DNA of 46,756 nt from Rhodobacter sp. (GTDB lineage: Bacteria; Pseudomonadota; Alphaproteobacteria; Rhodobacterales; Rhodobacteraceae), in contig PNNE01000460.1 in the NCBI GenBank assembly GCA_013824055.1, positions 1-46,756 on the forward strand. The letters run 5' to 3'. The position numbers and the translations under genes were made by a program. The notes under the pieces were generated by a model, which ran no database searches, was not told the DNA's origin, and saw nothing but the letters and a program-made list of their open reading frames with translations. This document shows positions 8,258 to 15,886 of the stretch, piece by piece (position 1 is the first letter of the stretch; the number at the start of each line of letters is the position of its first letter).

Positions 8258-8331
8258 CTCTCTCTCCCTTGTCGGATGTCCGGCGGCATCCTGAAGTGTA
8301 CCGGAGGGACCCGTTCCTTCCGGGTCGGATA

Positions 8332-9150
8332 TCAGGCCGCGCGCGCCGCGAGGCCGGATCTGACGAGCTCGAACGACTTCGCCAGTTCGGCGGCCGGATC
8401 GGGATGGGCGTGAACCTCGGGCGAGAACGCCTCATAGCTGACCGGACCGTTCCACCCCGCCGCCTGCAAGGCCGCGATCTGTTCCAGGTTGCCCAGACGG
8501 TCGCCTGGCACCACCAGCACCCGGTGCGCGTCGCGCATCTCGCTGATGCCGACCTCCTGGTCGACCACGCCCGAGACGTGGACGATCCCGGTATGGTCCG
8601 GGAACAGCGGGCCGCCGTGGGCCAGCGTGTGGTGGAAGGTGTCGTGGACCAGCTTGAAGCGTCCCGCGCCGCCAACGGCCTCGATCCCCTCGACCGCTTC
8701 CGACTTGGTGCGCAGCGCGCAGATCTCGAAGCCCAAGGGTTCGACCATGCCGATCAGGTCGTGATCCTCCAGCATCGGCTTCAGCGCCCGCAGGGCAACG
8801 CGCAGGTTCGCCTGCCGCTCGCCGTTGCCCATGCCCTGGTTGTCGTTGCGGGGGATCAGGCTGACCGCCTCGGCCCCGGCAGCTTTGGCGATCCGCATCA
8901 GCGCCCGCGCCTCGGCGGCCTTGTCTTCGGACCAGTCGTTGAAACGCTTGACCTCGGCGACCGCCAGCAGGCGCAACCCGTTGTCACGGACGAAAGCCCC
9001 AGCCTCGGCCGGGTCCATCCCGTCGAACAGCGGCCGCGGCAGGTCGTTGCGCACCTCGATCCCGACGCAGCCCAGCGCCCTGGACAGCGCCACAAGCTCG
9101 CGGAAGGAAAGCCGGGCGACGGTCATGTGGTTCAAGGCGAAGCGGATCAT
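8332..9150 (-). CDS. IolI/MocC-like sugar isomerase (TIM barrel)
   Basis: Xylose isomerase-like TIM-barrel protein of 272 residues. The closest type by motif is 2-keto-myo-inositol isomerase (IolI), which interconverts inosoles; rhizobial MocC is related. The metal-binding positions are visible: E in MVEPLGFE, D/H in LVHDTFHH, H in IVHVSG, and E in VSYEAFSPEVH, with RVLVVPGDRLGNL as the substrate loop. ATG 9150 (MIRFALNHMTV) is preceded by GGGAGG at a good distance. It is the first structural gene after the regulator, with the operator candidate 9243-9283 about 95 bases upstream. IolE or another sugar epimerase are alternatives. Confidence 0.75.
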   Translation of the reverse strand: MIRFALNHMTVARLSFRELVALSRALGCVGIEVRNDLPRPLFDGMDPAEAGAFVRDNGLRLLAVAEVKRFNDWSEDKAAEARALMRIAKAAGAEAVSLIPRNDNQGMGNGERQANLRVALRALKPMLEDHDLIGMVEPLGFEICALRTKSEAVEGIEAVGGAGRFKLVHDTFHHTLAHGGPLFPDHTGIVHVSGVVDQEVGISEMRDAHRVLVVPGDRLGNLEQIAALQAAGWNGPVSYEAFSPEVHAHPDPAAELAKSFELVRSGLAARAA

Positions 9151-9242
9151 TCCCGGCCTCCCAACCGTGGCGGTTTCTCGGGGCGGACCATCCCCGAGAC
9201 TCTCCCATCGCGTCAATCCGTCGCGGGACGTTCCCGTCATTC

Positions 9243-9283
9243 CTGACGAAAGCACAGGCAATCCGATGATTGCTTTTCGTCAG
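9243..9283. promoter_or_regulatory. Nested palindrome, candidate operator of the inositol operon
   Basis: Outer arms CTGACGAAA (9243-9251) and TTTCGTCAG (9275-9283) enclose an inner palindrome GCAATC-CGAT-GATTGC (9258-9273). The element overlaps the last codon of the LacI-type gene and lies about 95 bases upstream of the isomerase start. The half-site TGACGAAA recurs at 10317-10324 and 10359-10366 before the regulator. That recurrence favours an operator over a terminator, although the hairpin could also end the regulator transcript. Confidence 0.4.
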
Positions 9284-10310
9284 ACGCTTTCCGGCAGGTA
9301 CAGGTCCGGCGGCAGGAAATGCTGGCCCTGGACGGGAACCATGCCCTCGGTCACCGCTTCGGTTGCCAGGCGGACAAGGTCGTGGCACAGCCGCTGCAAC
9401 GGGGTCGCGATACCATCGTCACATGCCGTCCGATCAGCGCGGCGCGGCTTTCCGGCGTCAGCTCGTTGACGACCAGCGCCACCTCGCCCGGCTGCCGCGC
9501 CTCGCGCACCGCCGCGATGGCGCCTTCCATCCCGCCGCCCGCGCAATAGATGCCCCGCAGGTCCGGGTGGCGGGACAACAGATCCAGCGTCGCCTCATAG
9601 GTCAGCTGCCGGGTTTCCAGGTTGATCAGAGTGTCCAGCACCTGGAACTGCGGCGCGTGTTCGCGAAAGTAGCTGCGCACCCCGGTCTCGCGCAGCTCGT
9701 GCCCGTGCCAGCGGTAGCCGCCGACGAAGACCGCGATCTTTCCCGGATGGTGGGACGCGGTCGCAATCATGTGCGCCGCAATGCGTCCGACCTTCAGGTT
9801 GTTCAGCCCGAGATAGTTCTGCCGCACCCCCTGCCCGAAATCGTTCAGCAGCGAAAAGCACGGGATGCCCTTGGCATTCAGCCGCACCACCGCCTCGGTC
9901 ACGTCGGGATGCGCTACCGCCGTGGCTGCGATGGCATCGACCCGACCGGCCATCGCCTCCATCAGCTCGGTGAAATCCCTTGGCGACTGCGACGACGCAA
10001 AGGCCACCTGCAGCGTCGCGCGGACCCCCGCCGCCTGGGTCACGGCGCGCTCGGCTTCGGCCTTGAACTGCTGGTAGAACGACTGCCGCTCCTTGTGCAG
10101 GACAAGACCCAGCCGCAACCGGGGCAGGTCGGCGTTGACGCGCTGCCCGATCAGCGGGGCGGCGTGATAGCCGATCAGCCGCGCCGCCTCGTAGACCTTG
10201 CGCGCCGTCTCTTCGCGCACCTTCTCGCGTCCGTTCAGGACCCGGTCCACCGTGGCGCTGGACACGCCCGCCTCGCGGGCGACATCGTGGATCGTCGGTC
10301 GGTTTGCCAT
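9280..10310 (-). pseudogene. LacI-family regulator of the inositol locus, frameshifted near its 3' end
   Basis: The protein starts MANRPTIHDVAREAGVSSAT, the classical LacI helix-turn-helix, followed by VDRVLNGREKVREETARKV, the hinge. The ligand domain is a periplasmic-binding-protein fold (GLVLHKERQSFYQQF, NNLKVGRIAAHMI, GGGMEGAIAAV), the type that binds sugars or inositols. At about 9411 the frame changes: LIGRHVTMV is followed in the next frame by IATPLQRLCHDLVRL and on to DLYLPESV, ending at 9280. One extra C between 9411 and 9412 (plus strand) would give a normal protein of about 343 residues. As read, the frame ends early with a wrong tail, but the sensor domain is nearly complete. It probably represses the operon downstream of it. 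Confidence 0.82.
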
Positions 10311-10345
10311 CTGGTCTGACGAAATTCCATCAAGATGAGGTCCGA

Positions 10346-10361
10346 TCATGATGGATCATGA
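10346..10361. promoter_or_regulatory. Palindrome between the LacI-type gene and the MocD-like gene
   Basis: TCATGAT-GG-ATCATGA is a perfect seven-base inverted repeat 36 bases upstream of the regulator start and about 100 bases before the divergent oxygenase gene. It is flanked by two direct copies of TGACGAAA (10317-10324, 10359-10366). It is a reasonable site for autoregulation and for control of the divergent gene. Confidence 0.4.
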
Positions 10362-10464
10362 CGAAACCTGCAACCAGGCCTATTGGTGATTTGCCCAGGG
10401 TCGACTTATCCACGATGGCGACGAGGCGCTCCTGCCCGGGGGGCGTGACAGCAGAGGTCAACGG

Positions 10465-11556
10465 ATGAGCAATCGCGACTACAGCCTTTTCGGACCCGAC
10501 GCCAAACGCGCCGTTGAAAGCGGTCTGACGGCGGCCGAGTGGTATCATACCGAAGTGCCGCGCAAGGTGATGAAGGACCTGATGGCACGCAGCGACCAGC
10601 CTGCGATCCGCGACACGATCATCTATTACGGCAGCATGATCCTGCTGGCTGGCATCGGCATCGCGCTTTGGCCGTCGCTCTGGTCGATCCCGTTCTGGCT
10701 GGCCTACGGCGTCCTTTACGGCTCGGCCTCGGATTCGCGCTGGCATGAATGTGGCCACGGCACCGCCTTCAAGACGCCCTGGATGAACGACGTCGTCTAC
10801 CAGATCGCCAGCTTCATGATCATGCGCAACCCGGCCACCTGGCGCTGGAGCCATGCACGCCACCACTCCGAGACCTATTTCGTCGGCCGCGACCCCGAGA
10901 TCGCCGTGATGCGCCCGCCCGAGGTCGCCAAGCTGATCCTGAACTTCTTCGGCATCCTCGACGTCATCGCCTTCGTCCCCCGCATCCTGCGCAACGCCAT
11001 ATCCGGTCCCACGCCCGAAGAGCGCACCTATGTCCCGCACAGCGAATGGGGCAAGGTGCAGCGCGCCGCGATCGTCCATGTCTCGATCTATGCCGCAACC
11101 ATCGGCCTTGCGGTCGGGACGGGATCGATCCTGCCGCTGATGGTGATCGGCCTGCCGCGGATGTACGGCGCCTGGCACCACGTCATGACCGGGCTTCTGC
11201 AGCACGGCGGGCTTGCCGACAATGTCATCGACCACCGCCTGAACAGCCGCACCGTCCATATGAATCCCATCAGCCGCTTCATCTACTGGAACATGAACTA
11301 CCACGTCGAACACCACATGTTCCCGATGGTCCCCTACCACGCCCTGCCGCGCCTGCATGAGGTGATCAAGCACGACCTGCCGCCGCCCAACCGCTCGATC
11401 GCCGAGGCGTTCCGCGAGATGTGGCCCGCGATCAAGCGCCAGGTCATGAACCAGGACCACTTCATCCGCCGCGACCTGCCGCCGACGGCCAAGCCTTACC
11501 GCGAGGATTTCCACCACTACGTGCCGGGCATGATGCCCCCCTCTGCCGCAGAATAA
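10465..11556 (+). CDS. MocD-like membrane diiron oxygenase (fatty-acid desaturase superfamily)
   Basis: Membrane-bound non-haem diiron protein of 363 residues. The three histidine boxes that hold the iron pair are present: HECGH at 94-98, HARHH at 130-134 and HVEHH at 280-284, plus HHV at 239 and hydrophobic segments near residues 50-85 and 205-235. The next gene is a Rieske ferredoxin that could pass electrons to it. The desaturase-plus-ferredoxin pair beside inositol genes resembles mocD-mocE of rhizobia, which take part in oxidative demethylation of the rhizopine 3-O-methyl-scyllo-inosamine. A role in O- or N-demethylation of an inositol is therefore inferred. A lipid desaturase or alkane hydroxylase remains possible. 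AGAGG precedes ATG 10465. Confidence 0.72.
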   Translation: MSNRDYSLFGPDAKRAVESGLTAAEWYHTEVPRKVMKDLMARSDQPAIRDTIIYYGSMILLAGIGIALWPSLWSIPFWLAYGVLYGSASDSRWHECGHGTAFKTPWMNDVVYQIASFMIMRNPATWRWSHARHHSETYFVGRDPEIAVMRPPEVAKLILNFFGILDVIAFVPRILRNAISGPTPEERTYVPHSEWGKVQRAAIVHVSIYAATIGLAVGTGSILPLMVIGLPRMYGAWHHVMTGLLQHGGLADNVIDHRLNSRTVHMNPISRFIYWNMNYHVEHHMFPMVPYHALPRLHEVIKHDLPPPNRSIAEAFREMWPAIKRQVMNQDHFIRRDLPPTAKPYREDFHHYVPGMMPPSAAE

Positions 11557-11565
11557 GGACACGAC

Positions 11566-11877
11566 ATGCCCTGGATCGACGCCTGCGCCACCACCGACAT
11601 CGACGAGGAAGACCTGATCCGCTGGGACCACGCGGGCAAGACCTTCGCGATCTACCATTCGCCGGATGGAGAGTTCTTCGCGACCGCCGGGCTTTGCACG
11701 CATGAGAACGTCCATCTTTGCGACGGCCTTGTCATGGGCAACCTGGTCGAATGTCCCAAGCACAACGGTCAGTTCGACTATCGCACGGGAGAGGCGATGC
11801 GCGCCCCGGTCTGCGTGAACCTGCGGACCTTCCCGGTCAAGGTCGAGGGTGACCGCGTCTTTGTCGAGGTCGCGTGA
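11566..11877 (+). CDS. MocE-like Rieske [2Fe-2S] ferredoxin
   Basis: Small soluble electron carrier of 103 residues. The Rieske cluster ligands are complete: C44 and H46 (CTH) and C63 and H66 (CPKH), with the conserved NGQFD that follows. Length and motif match the MocE family of ferredoxins, which donate electrons to the neighbouring oxygenase. It starts nine bases after the diiron oxygenase stop and overlaps the PanB-like remnant by one base (TGATG). No dedicated ferredoxin reductase (MocF) is seen in the window, so one encoded elsewhere would be needed. Confidence 0.85.
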   Translation: MPWIDACATTDIDEEDLIRWDHAGKTFAIYHSPDGEFFATAGLCTHENVHLCDGLVMGNLVECPKHNGQFDYRTGEAMRAPVCVNLRTFPVKVEGDRVFVEVA

Positions 11878-12129
11878 TGGCGCCGCCCACCGTCAAGGAC
11901 CTGCTTGACGCGCGCGGCAAACACCAGTTCGCCATGCTGCGCGTCGAGACGCTGGAAGAAGCCGAAGCTGCCGCGAAAGCCGGGGTGGAACTGCTGTCGG
12001 TCCCGCCGTCGATGGTCATGGACCGCCGCTTGCGCGACGTCGCGCCACCCGGCGCCGCAGCACCTGGTCGATTGCGACCCCCCAGGTCGTCGCGGACTTC
12101 GCCGACTGGCTCTGGACCAGAACGCCTGA
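11877..12129 (+). pseudogene. Remnant of a PanB-like (ketopantoate hydroxymethyltransferase family) gene
   Basis: The first 44 codons (KDLLDARGKHQFAMLRVETL, then GVELLSVPP and RRLRDVAP) read like the start of a PanB-like TIM-barrel protein of about 265-275 residues. Near 12044 the frame jumps, and HPAPQHLVDCDP follows, which resembles the end of the same kind of protein. A second frame change sits in the C run near 12090, after which QVVADFADWLWTR reads well. About 190 codons in the middle are therefore missing, out of frame. The remnant follows the MocE-like gene with a one-base overlap, so it was once part of that operon. The family call rests on motif memory only. An assembly collapse is an alternative to a real deletion. 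Confidence 0.55.
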
Positions 12130-12139
12130 GGCGGACAGC

Positions 12140-13078
12140 CTAGACCGCCAGGATCGCGTCGATCAGCCTTTGGGCCGGGGGCGTCATCTGCGCGCCCGCG
12201 CGTTTCACCAGGCTGAACGGAGCCACGGCCAGACCCAGGTCGATCGGCAAGGACACAAAGGGCACCGAGGGGTTCCCGGCAAAGCTGTCGACGACCGGAG
12301 TCGCCAGCGGCGCAATGGCATCGGTCTGGTTCAACAGCGCCAGCGTGAACAGGAAGGACGAGGTCGAGACTCGCCGCTTCGGCTGTGGCAGGCCCAGCTC
12401 GGTCAGGCGGCTGACCACCGTCTGCGTCAACAGCGTCTCGTCGTCGCCCATCACCCAGTCGTAGGACATCAGGTCGTCCAGCGACAGGGCCGGCCTGACC
12501 AGAAGCGGATGGCCTCGCCGGACCACCAGCGACAAGGGCTCGACCGCCAGGACGCGCGCCTCAAGCTGGGTTTCGCCGGGCGACGGCCGGGCCAGCGCAA
12601 AGTCCAGCCGCCCGTCGCGCAACTGCTCGCACAGGTTCAGCGACGTGGCGACCGTCACTTCGGCGCGGAACTCCGGCAGGTCGCGTTGCAGCGCGATCAG
12701 CACCGGCATCACCAGGCTAAGCGCCGGGCCAGTGACCGCGCCGACCCGCACCACACCCGCGCGGCCCGTCGCCGCCTCGGTCAGCTCGCGGGCGGCATCG
12801 GCCAGCTCGATCTCGATCCGGGCGGCCCGCCGCGCCAGCGACAGGCCCACCTCGGTCAACCGCAACCCGCGCCCCTGTCGTTCGTGCAGCGGCAGGCCCA
12901 GCAGGTCCTCCATATCGGCCAGAAGGCGCGAGGCGGCGGGCTGGGCCACGCCGATCCGGACCGCAGCCACCCCCAGGGCGCCCACCTGGCTCAACTCGGC
13001 CAGCAAGCGCAGTTGCACCGGCTTCAGGCGTCGCAGCTGGGCGACAAGACTGGTTTCGGTCGCATTCATATCAATCAT
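12140..13078 (-). CDS. gbpR: LysR-family regulator of the chvE operon (GbpR-like)
   Basis: LysR-type regulator of 312 residues. The helix-turn-helix is at about 22-55 (RLLAELSQVGALGVAAVRIG, VAQPAASRLLADME), followed by the linker helix and a substrate-binding domain from about residue 95 (VRVGAVTGPAL to the end). It is divergent from chvE. This is the arrangement of gbpR-chvE in Agrobacterium, where GbpR activates chvE in response to arabinose, galactose or fucose, so the same role is inferred. ATG 13069 is an alternative start. The 132-base gap to chvE must hold both promoters; a TTGACA hexamer lies at 13105-13110. Confidence 0.8.
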   Translation of the reverse strand: MIDMNATETSLVAQLRRLKPVQLRLLAELSQVGALGVAAVRIGVAQPAASRLLADMEDLLGLPLHERQGRGLRLTEVGLSLARRAARIEIELADAARELTEAATGRAGVVRVGAVTGPALSLVMPVLIALQRDLPEFRAEVTVATSLNLCEQLRDGRLDFALARPSPGETQLEARVLAVEPLSLVVRRGHPLLVRPALSLDDLMSYDWVMGDDETLLTQTVVSRLTELGLPQPKRRVSTSSFLFTLALLNQTDAIAPLATPVVDSFAGNPSVPFVSLPIDLGLAVAPFSLVKRAGAQMTPPAQRLIDAILAV

Positions 13079-13210
13079 GCCATGTTTTCATGCGCAGACC
13101 CTATTTGACACGCATGGGTCGCCTGCGCAATCTGCGCCTCGTCCGTGACCAGGGGCCACAGCTCTGTGCCCAAAGCGGATGCAAACGAAGAATCATCGGG
13201 AGGAAACAAG

Positions 13211-14281
13211 ATGATCTTGACCCGCCGCGGCCTCATGGCCCTTGCCGGCACCACCGCTGCCCTGTCGGCGCTGCCCGCCTTTGCCCAGGACAAGGGCACC
13301 ATCGGCATCGCGATGCCGACCAAATCCTCGTCGCGCTGGATTTCGGACGGCGAGTCGATGGTCAAGGCGTTTCAGGAGGCTGGCTATGCCACCGACCTGC
13401 AATATGCCGAGGATGACATCCCGACCCAGCTGAACCAGATCGAGAACATGATCACCAGCGGAGTCAAGGCGCTGGTGATCGCGGCCATCGACGGCACCAC
13501 GCTGTCGAACGCGCTGGACAACGCTGCCGCCCAGGGCATCAAGATCTTCGCCTATGACCGCCTGATCCGCGATTCCGGCTCGGTCGACTATTATGCGACC
13601 TTCGACAACTTCAAGGTCGGCGTGCTGCAGGCGGAATCGCTGGTCGAGGGTCTGAAGGAACGCTTCCCCGACGTGAAGCCGTGGAATGTCGAACTCTTCG
13701 GCGGAAGCCCCGACGACAACAACGCCTTCTTCTTCTACGACGGCGCGATGTCGATCCTGCAACCGCTGATCGACGCGGGCGACATCGTCATCCCGTCCGG
13801 CCAGATGGGCATGGACGTGGTGGGCACCCTGCGTTGGGACGGTGCCGTCGCCCAGGCCCGCATGGACAACCTGCTTTCGTCGAACTACGGCGACAAGCAG
13901 CTGCACGGCGCGCTGTCCCCCTATGACGGGCTGTCCATCGGCATCCTGTCGTCGGTCAAGGGCGTGGGCTACGGCTCGGGCGACCTGAAGATGCCGATCG
14001 TCACCGGCCAGGACGCCGAGATCCCCTCGATCAAGTCGATGATCGCGGGCGAGCAGTATTCGACGGTCTTCAAGGACACGCGCGAACTGGCCAGGGTCAC
14101 TGTCAGGATGGTGGACGCGGTCCTGTCCGGCGGCGAGCCGGAAATCAACGACACCACGACCTACGACAACGGCGTCAAGGTCGTTCCCTCCTACCTGCTG
14201 GAGCCGGTCTCGGTGAACCTGACGAACTACGAAGAGATCCTCGTCGGTTCGGGCTACTACACTGCCGATCAGCTGAAGTAA
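13211..14281 (+). CDS. chvE: ChvE-type periplasmic binding protein for arabinose/galactose and related monosaccharides
   Basis: Periplasmic receptor of 356 residues for several monosaccharides. The leader MILTRRGLMALAGT...PAFA has a twin-arginine followed by a hydrophobic stretch, so Tat export is possible, although relatives use Sec. The mature protein begins QDKGTIGIAMPTKSSSRWIS. TQLNQIENMITSGVKALVIA, YDRLIRDSGSVDYYATFDN and FGGSPDDNNAFFFYDGAM are strong ChvE features. In Agrobacterium ChvE also presents sugars to the VirA kinase; no vir gene is seen here. GGGAGGAAAC precedes ATG 13211, and an upstream in-frame start at 13145 lacks a leader. It is followed by a stable hairpin and the gguAB transporter genes. 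Confidence 0.92.
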   Translation: MILTRRGLMALAGTTAALSALPAFAQDKGTIGIAMPTKSSSRWISDGESMVKAFQEAGYATDLQYAEDDIPTQLNQIENMITSGVKALVIAAIDGTTLSNALDNAAAQGIKIFAYDRLIRDSGSVDYYATFDNFKVGVLQAESLVEGLKERFPDVKPWNVELFGGSPDDNNAFFFYDGAMSILQPLIDAGDIVIPSGQMGMDVVGTLRWDGAVAQARMDNLLSSNYGDKQLHGALSPYDGLSIGILSSVKGVGYGSGDLKMPIVTGQDAEIPSIKSMIAGEQYSTVFKDTRELARVTVRMVDAVLSGGEPEINDTTTYDNGVKVVPSYLLEPVSVNLTNYEEILVGSGYYTADQLK

Positions 14282-14290
14282 GCTGATCCG

Positions 14291-14331
14291 AAGGGCCTGC
14301 CCGCGCCGCTCTCGCGCGGGCAGGTTCCCTT
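14291..14331 (+). terminator. Strong intercistronic hairpin between chvE and gguA
   Basis: CCTGCCCGCGC (14296-14306) pairs perfectly with GCGCGGGCAGG (14314-14324) around seven bases. The stem can extend through AAGGG/CCCTT (14291-14295/14327-14331) past a two-base bulge. Hairpins in this place usually stop part of the transcripts and protect the binding-protein message, so that more ChvE than transporter is made. Confidence 0.6.
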
Positions 14332-14344
14332 GGGGGAGGGGACC

Positions 14345-15886
14345 ATGACCACACTTCTGGAAATGCGCGGGATCACCAAGGTCTTCCCGGGCGTCAAGGC
14401 GCTTGACCGGGTCAGCCTGACTGTCGGGGCCGGCGAGATTCATGCCATCTGCGGCGAGAACGGCGCGGGCAAATCCACGCTGATGAAGGTCCTGTCGGGG
14501 GTCTACCCGCATGGCAGCTATGACGGCGAAATCATCTACGACGGCCAGCCGCTGCACAACCGCTCGATCCGCGACAGCGAAGAGAAGGGCATCATCATCA
14601 TCCACCAGGAACTTGCGCTGATCCCCCTGCTGTCGATCGCCGAGAACCTGTTCATGGGCAACGAGGTCGCCACCAACGGCGTGATCTCCTGGCCGCTGGC
14701 GATGCAGAAGACCGGCGAGCTTCTGCGCCGGGTCGGTCTGAACGAACCCCCCAGCGCCGTGACCGGCAAGCTGGGCGTCGGCAAGCAGCAACTGATCGAG
14801 ATCGCCAAGGCCCTGTCGAAGAATGTCCGCCTGCTGATCCTTGACGAACCGACGGCAGCGCTGCAGGAGGCCGACGCCGACCGCCTGCTTGACCTGATGC
14901 TGGAACTCAAGACCCAGGGCGTCACCCAGATCATCATCAGCCACAAGCTGAACGAGATCCGCCGCGTCGCCGACCGCATCACCGTGATCCGCGACGGCAC
15001 CTCGGTCTCGACGCTGACAAAGGCGGAAATCTCGGAAGACCGCATCATCCGCGACATGGTCGGCCGCGACATGGCGCACCGCTACCCCGAACGCACCCCG
15101 AACCCCGGCGACATGCTGTTCGAGGTGCAGGGCTGGTCCTGCATGCACCCCGAACAGGCGGGCCGCCAGATGATCAAGGGCGTCTCGCTGAACGTCCGCA
15201 AGGGCGAGATTGTCGGCATCGCCGGGCTGATGGGCACCGGCCGCACCGAGCTTGCCATGTCGATCTTCGGCCGCAGCTATGGCAAGGGCCATGCCGGCAC
15301 GGTGAAGATGAACGGCAAGCCCGTCGACGTCTCGACCGTCTCCAGGGCCATCGAGGCCGGGATCTCCTATGTGACCGAGGACCGCAAGGCGCTGGGCCTG
15401 ATCCTGGACGAGCCGATCCTGAAGAACATCAGCCTGGCGAACCTGATGGGCATCGCGATGCACTCCATCCTCGACAAGCGGCGTGAGGCGCAGGTGGCCG
15501 AAGGATACAGAAAGCAGCTGGCGATCCGCACCCCCGGCGTGCATCAGAAGGTGGTGAACCTGTCCGGCGGCAACCAGCAGAAGGTGGTGCTGTCGAAATG
15601 GCTTTTCACCGAGCCGCAGCTGCTGATCCTTGACGAACCGACCCGCGGCATCGACGTGGGCGCCAAGTTCGAGATCTACACGATCATGAAGGATCTCGCC
15701 GAACAGGGGCGGGGCGTCCTGATGATCAGCTCCGAGATGCCCGAGCTTCTGGGCATGTGCGACCGCATCTACGTCATGAACGAAGGCCGGATCGTCGGCG
15801 AACTGACCCGCGACGAGGCCAGCCAGGAAAAGATCATGGCGCTGATCGTCAAGGACAACGGCAAGACCACAGGGAAGGTGGCGTGA
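14345..15886 (+). CDS. gguA: Multiple-sugar ABC importer ATPase GguA (two ABC domains)
   Basis: CUT2 ATPase of 513 residues with two ABC domains. The first has Walker A GENGAGKST near residue 37, Walker B LLILDEPTAAL and the switch ISHK. The second has the relaxed Walker A GLMGTGRTEL near 295 and a clean signature LSGGNQQKV with LLILDEPTRGIDVG, the usual asymmetry of RbsA/MglA-type proteins. ATG 14345 is preceded by GGGGGAGGGG. The permease gene starts directly after the stop codon. Together with ChvE and GguB it imports arabinose, galactose, xylose or glucose, depending on what ChvE binds. Confidence 0.93.
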   Translation: MTTLLEMRGITKVFPGVKALDRVSLTVGAGEIHAICGENGAGKSTLMKVLSGVYPHGSYDGEIIYDGQPLHNRSIRDSEEKGIIIIHQELALIPLLSIAENLFMGNEVATNGVISWPLAMQKTGELLRRVGLNEPPSAVTGKLGVGKQQLIEIAKALSKNVRLLILDEPTAALQEADADRLLDLMLELKTQGVTQIIISHKLNEIRRVADRITVIRDGTSVSTLTKAEISEDRIIRDMVGRDMAHRYPERTPNPGDMLFEVQGWSCMHPEQAGRQMIKGVSLNVRKGEIVGIAGLMGTGRTELAMSIFGRSYGKGHAGTVKMNGKPVDVSTVSRAIEAGISYVTEDRKALGLILDEPILKNISLANLMGIAMHSILDKRREAQVAEGYRKQLAIRTPGVHQKVVNLSGGNQQKVVLSKWLFTEPQLLILDEPTRGIDVGAKFEIYTIMKDLAEQGRGVLMISSEMPELLGMCDRIYVMNEGRIVGELTRDEASQEKIMALIVKDNGKTTGKVA

